From contig CACPKA010000001.1 of assembly GCA_902634485.1 (NCBI GenBank), positions 45,721-109,720 on the forward strand: 64,000 bases of DNA. The letters are read 5' to 3'. The stretch comes from an uncultured Pelagibacteraceae bacterium. GTDB lineage: Bacteria; Pseudomonadota; Alphaproteobacteria; Pelagibacterales; Pelagibacteraceae. Positions 53,209-62,235 of this stretch are shown piece after piece (within the stretch, counting starts at the first letter, position 1; every line of letters starts with the position of its first letter). The notes beneath the pieces are model-generated. The model ran no database searches. It was not told the origin of the DNA and saw nothing but the letters and a program-made list of their open reading frames with translations. A program made the position numbers and the translations under genes.

Positions 53209-53743
53209 TTAAGTTTTGAGAGATTAAAGGTTTAAATATATTACATCTATGATTTGAATTTAAACTTCCATATCCACAACTCCTTGCATAGGTTGATATA
53301 ATAAAATCTAGTTTTCCTAATCCATCATGAATTTTCAATTCTTTTTTGGAAATATCAAATTGTAAATTCTTGTTTACATTTTTCATAGCACTAACCATTA
53401 CTAAAGTATTATTATCGCTCAATAGATAATATGCAAAATCTTCTGGGAATACTGGAAAATCGTAATTGTTTAATATTTTTTTTGCCTTTCCAGGAAACCA
53501 TTCATAAGAAATTAGTGGTAAATCAGTTTTTGCTTTATGATCATAGATATAAAGATCTTGGGGATAATCATTAATATAGTTATTATTTTCACCTCTTGCT
53601 AAAATGGCTTTTTCTCTTGATTTAAAATATAAAGTAAAATCATTATTGTAAGACTCCATTTTTCCAATAAAAAAATAATCATCAGATTCAGCAAAAATAT
53701 TTGTAGAATAAAAGAGAAATAATAATAAAATTAATTTTTTCAC
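53201..53743 (-). CDS. Hypothetical exported protein
   Basis: I do not recognise this 180-residue protein. It begins with a clear signal peptide (lysines, a run of leucines and phenylalanines, then IFAES, cleavage probably near residue 18). The mature part is rich in Tyr, Asn and Asp and has no transmembrane segment. Two cysteines near the C terminus (RSCGYGS and HRCNIF) could form a disulfide in the periplasm. It is the last gene of the minus-strand block after a hydrolase and converges with ftsY. Composition is like its neighbours. Confidence 0.75.
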   Translation of the reverse strand: MKKLILLLFLFYSTNIFAESDDYFFIGKMESYNNDFTLYFKSREKAILARGENNNYINDYPQDLYIYDHKAKTDLPLISYEWFPGKAKKILNNYDFPVFPEDFAYYLLSDNNTLVMVSAMKNVNKNLQFDISKKELKIHDGLGKLDFIISTYARSCGYGSLNSNHRCNIFKPLISQNLIN

Positions 53744-53794
53744 TAAATGAAAACTTATTTTTTAATTTAGAATAATATTTGTTAAAATTGTGAC

Positions 53795-54610
53795 CTAATT
53801 TAAGCTTTTAATAAAACTTTTGAGTGTATTGAGTAATTTATCATTATATTCCATCATATGGTCATCATATTCAGGAAAGTAATAATATTTAGGATTATTG
53901 GCTAATTCATATATTTTTTTTCCCATCCAAAATGGAACTATAGTATCTGCTTCTCCATGCATAACTAAAACTGGAGATTTAATATTTTTAATTTTTTTAT
54001 CACTCTCATATTTATCTTTTAGAAGTAGTCCTATAGGAAATATTGGATATTTACTTTTTCCAGCAGCAACCATGGAAGTAAAAGGAGACTCCAGAATTAT
54101 TCCAGCAAAATTTTCATTTTGTGAAATTTCGGTTGCAACTCCAGTTCCAAGAGATTCTCCATAAATAACAATATTTTCTTTTTTCACTCCTTTGTTTAAT
54201 AACCATTTAACAGCACTTCTGGCATCTTTATAAAGACCTTCTTCCGTTGGCTTACCATCGTTACCACTAAAACCTCTCCAAGAAATAATTAAAAAATTTA
54301 TTTCCATTTCTTTAAAATGGTTAATTTTATGTATTCTATTTTCTAAAGATCCAGCATTGCCATGTAAAAAAAGAATAGTTTTATAATTATCAATATCTTT
54401 ATCGTGATACCAAGCTAATAATTCAATATTGTCATCAGTTTTAATTTTAACTTTATCGATTGAAACTATCAGTTTATCTCCAGAATAATTATTTTCTGAA
54501 GGATGATATAACAAACTTCTTTGAGACTTGTATAATATGAATGTAATAATTAGGTAAATTATAAGTACTAAACCAACTACAGATAAAATATACATTTTTC
54601 TTTTATTCAT
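53795..54610 (-). CDS. Membrane-anchored alpha/beta hydrolase (BEM46/ABHD13-like)
   Basis: The 271-residue protein has one N-terminal membrane segment (about 8-27) and then an alpha/beta hydrolase domain. It has LHGNAGSLENR (82-92), the nucleophile Ser153 in GESLGTG, an acid at Asp222 (HGEADTIVP) and His251 (DDHMMEY). This pattern fits the BEM46/ABHD13-type serine hydrolases, whose substrates are unknown. The segment suggests it faces the periplasm from the inner membrane, but the topology is inferred. The start overlaps the MFS gene stop by eight bases. Confidence 0.85.
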   Translation of the reverse strand: MNKRKMYILSVVGLVLIIYLIITFILYKSQRSLLYHPSENNYSGDKLIVSIDKVKIKTDDNIELLAWYHDKDIDNYKTILFLHGNAGSLENRIHKINHFKEMEINFLIISWRGFSGNDGKPTEEGLYKDARSAVKWLLNKGVKKENIVIYGESLGTGVATEISQNENFAGIILESPFTSMVAAGKSKYPIFPIGLLLKDKYESDKKIKNIKSPVLVMHGEADTIVPFWMGKKIYELANNPKYYYFPEYDDHMMEYNDKLLNTLKSFIKSLN

Positions 54611-55817
54611 TTTTATTATTCAAAACAAAATATAAATAACAAAGTATACAAATAACAAAATAAACAAAAAATGAAATTTGGAAACTTTGAATCTCTCCTT
54701 TTCCAAAAAATTGGCATAAATCAATAACTAAGCCAATTCCCCATTGCATTAAAAAAGTACCTACAAAAATAAGTAAATTAAATGATGTAAGTGATTTTCC
54801 TGCTAGACTGGTTGGAAAAGATAAAGCCACAGCAGGCTGGGTAAGAGTTAACACAATTGAAGTAAGTATATATATAGTAAAATGTAATGCACCTGCATTT
54901 TCTCCTGAAATAATTATAACAAGTAATGATAAATAGCTAATTGGTAGTCCAAACTTCATTAGTCTCATAGACTCTAGGCCAAGTTTTGTAATTTTAGGCA
55001 AAATGTATCCAAAAATAAAAAAGGCAATTAACATTGTTATATTTATCCAAAAAAGTCCTGTTGCGCTCTCTAATGGTGTATATCCCGTAACTCTAACCAT
55101 CCAGGGCCCGGCCCATAAAGTTTGAATTGCAACCATTCCTCCATAATTAAATAAGCCAAGAGGAATTGTACTTCTAAAAAATTTATTTTTCCAAACATCT
55201 GATAAAGATCCTGCATTCTCTACATCTTTACTATCTTCACTTTTCCATGAAGGAATAAATAGTAATGTTAAAATTATAATAAGAAGTATTACAACAGCTA
55301 CAGAGCCAAATATCCATCTCCAACCAATAACTGGTAATAAAATTTGAACAGGCAATGTTGAAAAAACAAAACCCATTGAAAGCACCATTAACATCCATGC
55401 ATTAGCTCTTTGTTGGTATTCATCTGCAAACCAAATTCTATAACCAGTTAAAGGTCCCATTAAACATGCACTAACACCAACTCCAATTAAAATTCTTGAT
55501 ATCAGTAGACCAGAAAAACTTTGTGACAAAGCAAAAGCGCCTGTACCAATAATTGCAATTAATAAAAAGGATGAAACAACTTTTTTGGGTCCATGTTTAT
55601 CAAGTAAATATCCAAGAGGTATTTGCATAGATGCAAATCCTAAAAAATAACCACCAGCTAATAACCCTAAATCACCAGCATTTAAATTAAACTCTGAAGT
55701 TAATAAAGGAGATAAAGTTGCTGTAATTGCTCTTAAAAGTGCAGATATAAAATATCCACAAGCAAATACAAAAAATATTAGAACCGCTTTTTTAATCGGC
55801 AAAATATTTTTTTCCAT
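54603..55817 (-). CDS. MFS transporter, substrate unknown
   Basis: The 404-residue protein has about 12 membrane segments and MFS marks such as GYFLGFASMQIPLGYLLDKHGPKK (loop 2-3 with the D-x-G-x-K pattern) and SRILIGVGVSACLMG in helix 4. It is not close enough to a known carrier for me to name a substrate. It is nine bases downstream of the TRAP permease dctM and overlaps the hydrolase gene, so it belongs to the same transcription unit. It may handle a related organic acid. Confidence 0.85.
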   Translation of the reverse strand: MEKNILPIKKAVLIFFVFACGYFISALLRAITATLSPLLTSEFNLNAGDLGLLAGGYFLGFASMQIPLGYLLDKHGPKKVVSSFLLIAIIGTGAFALSQSFSGLLISRILIGVGVSACLMGPLTGYRIWFADEYQQRANAWMLMVLSMGFVFSTLPVQILLPVIGWRWIFGSVAVVILLIIILTLLFIPSWKSEDSKDVENAGSLSDVWKNKFFRSTIPLGLFNYGGMVAIQTLWAGPWMVRVTGYTPLESATGLFWINITMLIAFFIFGYILPKITKLGLESMRLMKFGLPISYLSLLVIIISGENAGALHFTIYILTSIVLTLTQPAVALSFPTSLAGKSLTSFNLLIFVGTFLMQWGIGLVIDLCQFFGKGEIQSFQISFFVYFVICILCYLYFVLNNKNE

Positions 55818-55826
55818 TTATTTAAA

Positions 55827-58478
55827 TTAGAAATTTAAAGATATATCACGATGGATAGAGTTACAACTTGCAACAAATTTCGCCTGTTCTTTTGTTAAAC
55901 GAGATTGTAATCTTAAACCTATATTATTTTTAATAACCTCATTATATTTTTCAAGTTCTGGCATTAAATTTTGAGCTGCATCTTTTCTCCAATTTACTTC
56001 CTTATCAAACAAAATAAATACTTCTGAGCTTGCATCTGATATTTTATTTTCATCTATTTCTTCACTATCAACTAAAGAATATAGATCATCTAATCTATTG
56101 GCAAATTCCTCTGTACCTGAAATTTCACTTAGTTTTTCAAATAGACTATCTATAATTGTAATTGAATTTTGATAGTTTTTATTATTAATTTCATATTTTA
56201 AATCTTGAATTTCAGATGAAAGTTTTTCTAAATTTTCATGATCTTTTATAAACATAGCAATTTGATCTAGATTATCATATGCCTCGTCTACATTTTTTTT
56301 ATATCTTTTTGTTTGAGTATTTTTGGCTTTCTGAATAATTTCAAATTCTTTATTTTTTGATATCCAATTTTCTGGAATTTGTTTTGCTATTTCATCAATT
56401 TCTAACTTATAATCTTCAATTCTAAGTTCGATTTTATTTTTTTCAGATAAGTCATCTTTTTCCAAATTTCTAATTTCCGCTTTTGATTTTTCTATTTTTA
56501 ATTCTATTTTTCTTATTTTCTTTTGTTTTTTTCTTACATTGAAATGAAGGTCTCTATAATCTTCAGCAAATAAGTTATAATCTTTCTCAGTTTTTTGAAG
56601 TTTTTTAACCAGCGCAAAAGTTCCAAGCGCATTTTCAAAATGTTCCTCAAAAATATCTAATTTATCATTGGGAAGACCTGAAGGAACCAGCTGCTCAAAA
56701 CTTTTTATAGCAGCTGTGATTTTTTGCTCATCATTGTTGTAAATATCAAATTTATATTCTTGTAAACAATGTTGAAGCTTAGGATTCATTGGAGGCGGGG
56801 CCACATGAGATGTTAAGTATGTTCTAGCAGGTAAATAGTTTACTAAACTTGGATAAAAACCTACAATCGCAAGTCCAATTAATTGTAATGCTATGAAAGG
56901 AACAACACCTTTCCAAATATTTAAGGTTGTAATAAATTTCGGTGCAACACCTTTTAAATAAAATAAAGCAAAACCAAAAGGAGGAGTTAAAAAAGAAGTT
57001 TGTAAATTTACCCCAATCATTACACCTAACCAAATTGCACTAACATTAGCTCCTGTTTCAGCTAATAATATTGGTGCAATAATAGGAACAACTACTACTG
57101 CAATTTCTATGAAATCAAGGAAAAAACCTAAAAGAAAAATTACTATCATGACAACAATAAATTGAGTCCAAAACCCACCTGGCAAATCTTGTAAAAAATC
57201 TCTTACTAATTCTTCGCCTCCAAAAGCCCTGAACCCTGAAGTTAACATTGCTGCACCTAAAAGAATTATAAATACCATCGAAGTAGTTACACAAGTTTCA
57301 GTAACAACTTCTTTTAAAACGTTATCAACTTTATAAGATCTCCAAAAGCTCCAAATTATACCTATTAAAAAGATTAAAGTAAAAAAACCTGTTATTAAAA
57401 TTGCAGTTAAGTTTCTGGTTTCTAAGGCTTTAATATTTAAATTATAATTATTTGAAATATAAAAAATTGGAATTAAAGCTATAACGGTTATTAGCAAAGG
57501 ATAATATGCATCTTTTTTTCCTTGATGTAGACGATACCCAGCCATTATAGTCGCTCCTATTGCACCAATAGAACCAGCTTGGTTCACCGTCGCTATTCCC
57601 ATTAATATAGATCCAAGAACTGCAAATATTAATGCGAGTGGTGGAATTATTACCATTATAACTTTCATCCAAAATTTAAAATCAAATCGACCTTTAAATG
57701 GAACAGGAGGAGCTGCTCTAGGATTTAATCTTGCATATACAAATACATACAACATATACAAACCAACTAATACTAATCCAGGCAACAACGCTCCAAGAAA
57801 CATATCACCAGCACTAGTAGAGCCTACTCTAAACTCACCAGGCATATTAAATTCTCCTGTTATTAATTTATAATCTGCCTGCCTCATGGTATTTGCCACA
57901 TCGGCAGCGCTAGCTAACTGGTCGGCAATAATAATTAAAACAATTGATGGAGGAATTATTTGACCAAGTGTTCCAGATGAACAAACAATTCCACTTGCAA
58001 GGCTTCTATCATATTTATTATTCAACATAGTGGGCAATGAAATTAAGCCCATTGCAATTACAGTTGCTCCAACTATTCCTGTAGTTGCTGCAAGTAATGC
58101 TCCAACAAAAATTACTGAAATTCCAAGTCCTCCAGGGATAGGACCAAACAATTGACCCATAGTTACCAAAAGATCTTCCGCAATTTTAGATTTTTGCAAC
58201 ATAATCCCCATAAAAATAAACAAAGGTATTGCAATTAAAGTATCAGTTTCTACATCCCAATAATTACTCCTGAAATTTGTAATCCCTGCTGTTAACCATT
58301 CTATTGGTCCATCAGTTGCATAATATGCGCCTACATCTCCTTCAAAAAGATATCCAAAGAAAGCTGCAGCACCTATTGAAATAATAGCTGAACCTGGTAA
58401 TGCAAAAGCAACAGGAAAGCCTGATGCCAATGCCACTATCATAATTAAAACAAGTAAAGATAAAAATAAATGTTCCAT
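55827..58478 (-). CDS. dctM: TRAP transporter large permease (DctM) with C-terminal coiled-coil extension
   Basis: The 883-residue protein has a TRAP large-permease part (about residues 1-560). It shows ASGFPVAFALPGSA, FIFMGIMLQKSKIAEDLL, TTGIVGATVIAMGLISLPTM, the CSSGTLGQIIPPSIVLIIIADQ repeat and the second-half LQTSFLTPPFGFALFYLKG. It belongs to the mannitol/chloroaromatic-type (FcbT3-like) branch. From about residue 561 a hydrophilic, Lys/Glu-rich region of some 320 residues follows, predicted coiled coil, which most DctM proteins (about 430 residues) lack. It lies directly after dctQ. Na+-driven import is known for the family; the tail's role is unknown. Confidence 0.9.
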   Translation of the reverse strand: MEHLFLSLLVLIMIVALASGFPVAFALPGSAIISIGAAAFFGYLFEGDVGAYYATDGPIEWLTAGITNFRSNYWDVETDTLIAIPLFIFMGIMLQKSKIAEDLLVTMGQLFGPIPGGLGISVIFVGALLAATTGIVGATVIAMGLISLPTMLNNKYDRSLASGIVCSSGTLGQIIPPSIVLIIIADQLASAADVANTMRQADYKLITGEFNMPGEFRVGSTSAGDMFLGALLPGLVLVGLYMLYVFVYARLNPRAAPPVPFKGRFDFKFWMKVIMVIIPPLALIFAVLGSILMGIATVNQAGSIGAIGATIMAGYRLHQGKKDAYYPLLITVIALIPIFYISNNYNLNIKALETRNLTAILITGFFTLIFLIGIIWSFWRSYKVDNVLKEVVTETCVTTSMVFIILLGAAMLTSGFRAFGGEELVRDFLQDLPGGFWTQFIVVMIVIFLLGFFLDFIEIAVVVVPIIAPILLAETGANVSAIWLGVMIGVNLQTSFLTPPFGFALFYLKGVAPKFITTLNIWKGVVPFIALQLIGLAIVGFYPSLVNYLPARTYLTSHVAPPPMNPKLQHCLQEYKFDIYNNDEQKITAAIKSFEQLVPSGLPNDKLDIFEEHFENALGTFALVKKLQKTEKDYNLFAEDYRDLHFNVRKKQKKIRKIELKIEKSKAEIRNLEKDDLSEKNKIELRIEDYKLEIDEIAKQIPENWISKNKEFEIIQKAKNTQTKRYKKNVDEAYDNLDQIAMFIKDHENLEKLSSEIQDLKYEINNKNYQNSITIIDSLFEKLSEISGTEEFANRLDDLYSLVDSEEIDENKISDASSEVFILFDKEVNWRKDAAQNLMPELEKYNEVIKNNIGLRLQSRLTKEQAKFVASCNSIHRDISLNF

Positions 58479-58481
58479 AGT

Positions 58482-59465
58482 TTAACTTTTTAAAAGTTTA
58501 TAACTGCTACCCATAAAATAACTTGTAAATTGAATTAACATAGTGACGCCAAATACAGCTAAATAAACTGCCATTAGGTAAAGTAAATACAATCCGTTGG
58601 ATCCTTGTTGCGTAATTTCAAAAGAAATAACAGGGCCATTAATAATACTTGCTTTACCACCCATTCCTAAAAATAAAACGATAAGACATAGTGGAATTCC
58701 TAACAGCAAAGATCCCATTGAATTTGTCCAGGCTTTTTTTCGTTCACTAAAGCCAGTGTACAAAACATCAACTCTCACATGGCCTTCATGCATTAATGCA
58801 TATGCACTAGCAAAAAGATAAAGGGCAGAATACCAAAAACGAACTAAATCTCCCTGAAAAGCTTGTTCGTACTCGAATATGAATCTTGATACTACAATAA
58901 AAAATTCACTAGCAACAACTAAAACAGCTAACCAAATAAAACCTACTGTTCTTGTAAAATAACCAATTACAAATGAAATTAATATTAAAGGAAAATGAAC
59001 AAAAGTAATTCTAAAGGCTGGAATAACTAATTTAATTTTTAAAGTTTCGCCAAAAATTGGTTCAACTAATTTCTCTACAACCATAAATGAAACTATTAAA
59101 TCTGCGATTCCAACAATTAAAACTGCCCAAAAAGATGAACGAATAATATAAGCTGTGAATTTAGTAAGAATTTCTGAGTCAGTTTCTAAAGTTTGTTTAA
59201 TAGATCTAAATACATAAAAAATTGCTAATAATATTGAAGCAAAATAAAAAAATAATTGTATGTAGGCTGTTGTTAATAATGAACCTTCCAAAGGGTTGCT
59301 TAATTTTTTAAATCCAAACAAACCATAATGTGAAAATAATTTTTTAACACCAGGCCATTCGAACCATACTGTTAGAACATTATTTAATAAGAAAATAAAA
59401 GTAATAGCTAGTATCGAATAACTAAATATTCTAATAATTATCGGTAAATTACTTTTTGAAACCAT
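58482..59465 (-). CDS. dctQ: TRAP transporter small permease (DctQ), enlarged form
   Basis: The 327-residue membrane protein has more segments than the standard four-helix DctQ (about 160-200 residues). The C-terminal half (about 165-320) looks like the DctQ domain, with FIFEYEQAFQGDLVRFWYSALYLFASAYALMHEGHVRVDVLY. The DVLYxxxxxRKKA pattern is usual for DctQ. The N-terminal half adds several segments, as seen in the FcbT2-type branch. It pairs with the adjacent DctM three bases downstream. A hairpin terminator separates it from dctP. Confidence 0.88.
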   Translation of the reverse strand: MVSKSNLPIIIRIFSYSILAITFIFLLNNVLTVWFEWPGVKKLFSHYGLFGFKKLSNPLEGSLLTTAYIQLFFYFASILLAIFYVFRSIKQTLETDSEILTKFTAYIIRSSFWAVLIVGIADLIVSFMVVEKLVEPIFGETLKIKLVIPAFRITFVHFPLILISFVIGYFTRTVGFIWLAVLVVASEFFIVVSRFIFEYEQAFQGDLVRFWYSALYLFASAYALMHEGHVRVDVLYTGFSERKKAWTNSMGSLLLGIPLCLIVLFLGMGGKASIINGPVISFEITQQGSNGLYLLYLMAVYLAVFGVTMLIQFTSYFMGSSYKLLKS

Positions 59466-59489
59466 AAAATAAAAAATTTTTGTCTTATT

Positions 59490-59515
59490 AAAAAAGGGCC
59501 CTAAAAAGGGCCCTT
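59490..59515 (-). terminator. Rho-independent terminator between dctP and dctQ
   Basis: On the minus strand, AAGGGCCC (59515-59508), a six-base loop and GGGCCCTT (59501-59494) make an eight-pair stem with a run of six T at its end (59495-59490). It starts 28 bases after the dctP stop and before dctQ. It should reduce permease transcription relative to the binding protein, as is common for binding-protein-dependent systems. Confidence 0.88.
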
Positions 59516-59543
59516 AATTTTAAATTTTATCAAACTTTAAGTA

Positions 59544-60674
59544 TTATAGTCCTAAAGCTCTATTTCTTTGTGCAATATATGGTGAGTCTGACAAGTTAGT
59601 CCAAGCACCAATCTCTTTACGTGCTTTAACAAAAGCTCCATGAACTCTAGCGGCAAGATCACTGTGTTGTTGAACTTCATCATAAACTTCAGCTGCGCCT
59701 TTAGCAAAAGCATCATAAACTTTGTCATTAAACTTCTCAAGTTTAACACCATGATCGTTTATTAAACGACCTAATGCTGCACCATTTTTAGCATTGTACT
59801 CAGCCATAGTGATTTCGTCAGCCCAAGCACAAGCAGTTTTAATAATCATTTGGTCTGATTTTGTTAAACCAGTAAACCAAGATTTATTAACACCACATGC
59901 TAACATCGAACCAGGTTCGTGCATACCAGGATAGTAATAGTATTTAGCAGCTTCATGGAACTTCATAGCTTCATCATTCCAAGGACCTACCCATTCAGTT
60001 GCATCAATTGCACCTGAAACAAGGTTTTCATAAATTTGTCCACCAGGAAGTGAAATTGGAGAACCACCAAGTTTTCCAAGTACTTGTCCTCCTAATCCAG
60101 GCATACGCATTTTCAAACCTTTTAGGTCGTTAGCTGATCTAATTTTTTTGTTAAACCAACCACCCATTTGAACTCCAGTGTTACCAGCTATAAAACTTTG
60201 TGTACCAAAGTCATCAGTTAGTTCATCCCAAAGCGCTTGTCCTCCACCGTGGTGTATCCAAGCATTGATTTCAGAGTACGTAAAACCAAATGGACATGCT
60301 GTAAAATATCCAAAAGCCGGATGTTTTTTAACCCAGTAGTAGTCTGCACCGTGATACATTTGTGAGTTACCAGAAGCAACTTCATCAAATGAGTCAAATG
60401 CTTTTACTCTTTCGTTTGCAGCATAATAAGTAACTTGTATTCTTCCGTCACTCATATCACTTAGTCTTTTTGCAAGTCTTTGTGCACCCGTACCTAAGCC
60501 AGGAAAATCCCTTGGCCAAGTAGCAACCATTGCCGCTTCCACTCTCTCTGCAGCAACAGCTGGGGCAGCTAAAGACGATGCAGCAACCGCAGCAACACCA
60601 GTTGCAGCAGCAGCTTTTATAAACTTACGTCTTGAAGGAATTTTTCCTTTTAACGTTTTAGTTTCTTTTGACAT
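59544..60674 (-). CDS. dctP: TRAP transporter substrate-binding protein (DctP), Tat-exported
   Basis: The 376-residue protein has a twin-arginine signal peptide (SRRKF, Arg15-Arg16, then an Ala-rich region ending near residue 42). The mature part is a TRAP solute receptor of the FcbT1/TakP-type group, with WPRDFPGLGTGAQRLAKRLS, NTGVQMGGWFNKKI and ATEWVGPWNDEAMKF, and YYYYPGMHEPGSM. Members bind 2-oxo acids or lactate in characterised cases. This, with the neighbouring hydroxy-acid dehydrogenases, suggests such a substrate. Codons are GC-richer than in its neighbours, as expected for a very highly expressed protein. A GAGGGGAAG-type Shine-Dalgarno sequence lies just upstream. Confidence 0.93.
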   Translation of the reverse strand: MSKETKTLKGKIPSRRKFIKAAAATGVAAVAASSLAAPAVAAERVEAAMVATWPRDFPGLGTGAQRLAKRLSDMSDGRIQVTYYAANERVKAFDSFDEVASGNSQMYHGADYYWVKKHPAFGYFTACPFGFTYSEINAWIHHGGGQALWDELTDDFGTQSFIAGNTGVQMGGWFNKKIRSANDLKGLKMRMPGLGGQVLGKLGGSPISLPGGQIYENLVSGAIDATEWVGPWNDEAMKFHEAAKYYYYPGMHEPGSMLACGVNKSWFTGLTKSDQMIIKTACAWADEITMAEYNAKNGAALGRLINDHGVKLEKFNDKVYDAFAKGAAEVYDEVQQHSDLAARVHGAFVKARKEIGAWTNLSDSPYIAQRNRALGL

Positions 60675-60817
60675 ATATCTTCCCCTCTTATTATTGTTAA
60701 TTAACTTTATTATTTAAGCATATTATGTTCTGAGAGTCCTTGATAATCTTTCTCATATGAAAAAAAATCCAAAAATAAAGAAAAAAAAATTTATAAATAC
60801 AATCTGAAATTGAAAAT

Positions 60818-62191
60818 CTAGTTTAAATCAAATACTTTTCCTGGATTCATTATGTTGTTTGCATCCAAACTTCTTTTAATAGATTTCATTACTGGCAAAT
60901 TATCAGGATGTTCTTTTAACAAATAACCTTTTTTTTGTAATCCAATCCCATGTTCACCAGTTATAGTTCCTTCTAGCTCTAAAGCTTTTTCTATAAGTTT
61001 GTCACTATATTCTCTGATTAACTTTTGTTTTTCTTTATCATTAGGATCATACAAAATAATAGAATGAAAATTACCGTCTCCAACATGGCCAACCATTGGC
61101 GCTATTAAACCATTGTCTTTAACATGTTTCTCTGCCCAGGAAACACATTCTACAAGTTTTGAAATTGGAACACATATATCTGTCGAATAAACTTTCATGT
61201 TCTTGCCTAGAGATTTGACTGAATAATAAACATCATGCCTTGCTTTCCATAATTTGTTTCTTTCCTCTATAGACTCAGCCCACTTAAAATCACTTCCTCC
61301 ATTATTTTTTGATAATTCTTCTACAATTTTTATTGCCTCTTTATTAGAATCTTCGCTACCATGAAATTCAAAAAAGAGAGTTGGAGAAGCTTTTATGTTA
61401 TCTAATTTTGAATATTTAATACTTATTTCCATTTGGTCTTTATTTAACATTTCAATTCTTGCAATATTAACTCCATACTGGATTACTTCTTGTGAAGTTA
61501 GAACGGCTGAGTCTAGATCAGGAAAATAACATACTGCACTCATTATACTTTCTGGAATTGGAGACAGTCTTAATTGAACTTCAGTAATAATTCCCAGTGT
61601 TCCCTCTGAACCAATAAACAAATTTGTTAAATTATATCCTGCAGAAGATTTTTTTGCTCTACTTCCAGTTTTAATAATTTCTCCATTAGCTAAAACTACT
61701 GTTAATCCTGAAACAACTGTACGCATTGTTCCATATTTTACTGCCATAGTCCCCGAAGCTGAAGTGGCAGCCATTCCACCTAATGCAGCATCTGCTCCTG
61801 GATCAATTGGAAAAAAGACTCCGTCTTCTCTTAAATATTCATTAAGTTGTTTTCTTGTTACATTTGCTTGAACTCGACAATCAAAATCATTAGCATTAAC
61901 ATTTAATACCTTATTCATTTTTTCAAGTGATATTGTAACTCCATTTGCATTGCCAACCGCATTTCCCTCTAAGGAAGTTCCAGTTCCAAATGGAACAACT
62001 GGAATTTTATTTTCATTACATATTTTTAAAAATTTTGAAACTTCTTCATTAGTCTCAGGAAAAACTACTGCTTGAGATAACACTGGATCATACGTGTCTT
62101 CACCTCGCGCATAATTTCCTCTTGTAGATTCAGATGTAGAAAATCTTCCGTTAAAAATTTTTTTTAGTTCATTTTGTACTTGTTCATTCAT
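60818..62191 (-). CDS. FAD-linked D-lactate/glycolate dehydrogenase (GlcD/Dld family)
   Basis: The 457-residue flavoprotein has an FAD-binding PCMH domain (about 35-215, with PVVPFGTGTSLEGNAVG, DPGADAALGGMAATSASGT and SAGYNLTNLFIGSEGTLGIITE) and the C-terminal FAD-oxidase domain with GHVGDGNFHSIILYD and GEHGIGLQKKGYL. The metal-binding histidines in these two blocks are characteristic. It oxidises D-lactate or a related D-2-hydroxy acid and passes electrons to the respiratory chain. D-lactate and glycolate cannot be distinguished here. It stands between the aminotransferase and the TRAP genes. Confidence 0.9.
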   Translation of the reverse strand: MNEQVQNELKKIFNGRFSTSESTRGNYARGEDTYDPVLSQAVVFPETNEEVSKFLKICNENKIPVVPFGTGTSLEGNAVGNANGVTISLEKMNKVLNVNANDFDCRVQANVTRKQLNEYLREDGVFFPIDPGADAALGGMAATSASGTMAVKYGTMRTVVSGLTVVLANGEIIKTGSRAKKSSAGYNLTNLFIGSEGTLGIITEVQLRLSPIPESIMSAVCYFPDLDSAVLTSQEVIQYGVNIARIEMLNKDQMEISIKYSKLDNIKASPTLFFEFHGSEDSNKEAIKIVEELSKNNGGSDFKWAESIEERNKLWKARHDVYYSVKSLGKNMKVYSTDICVPISKLVECVSWAEKHVKDNGLIAPMVGHVGDGNFHSIILYDPNDKEKQKLIREYSDKLIEKALELEGTITGEHGIGLQKKGYLLKEHPDNLPVMKSIKRSLDANNIMNPGKVFDLN

Positions 62192-62235
62192 TTTTTAATA
62201 AGATAACATTAATTTTAATATAAAATATACTTAAA

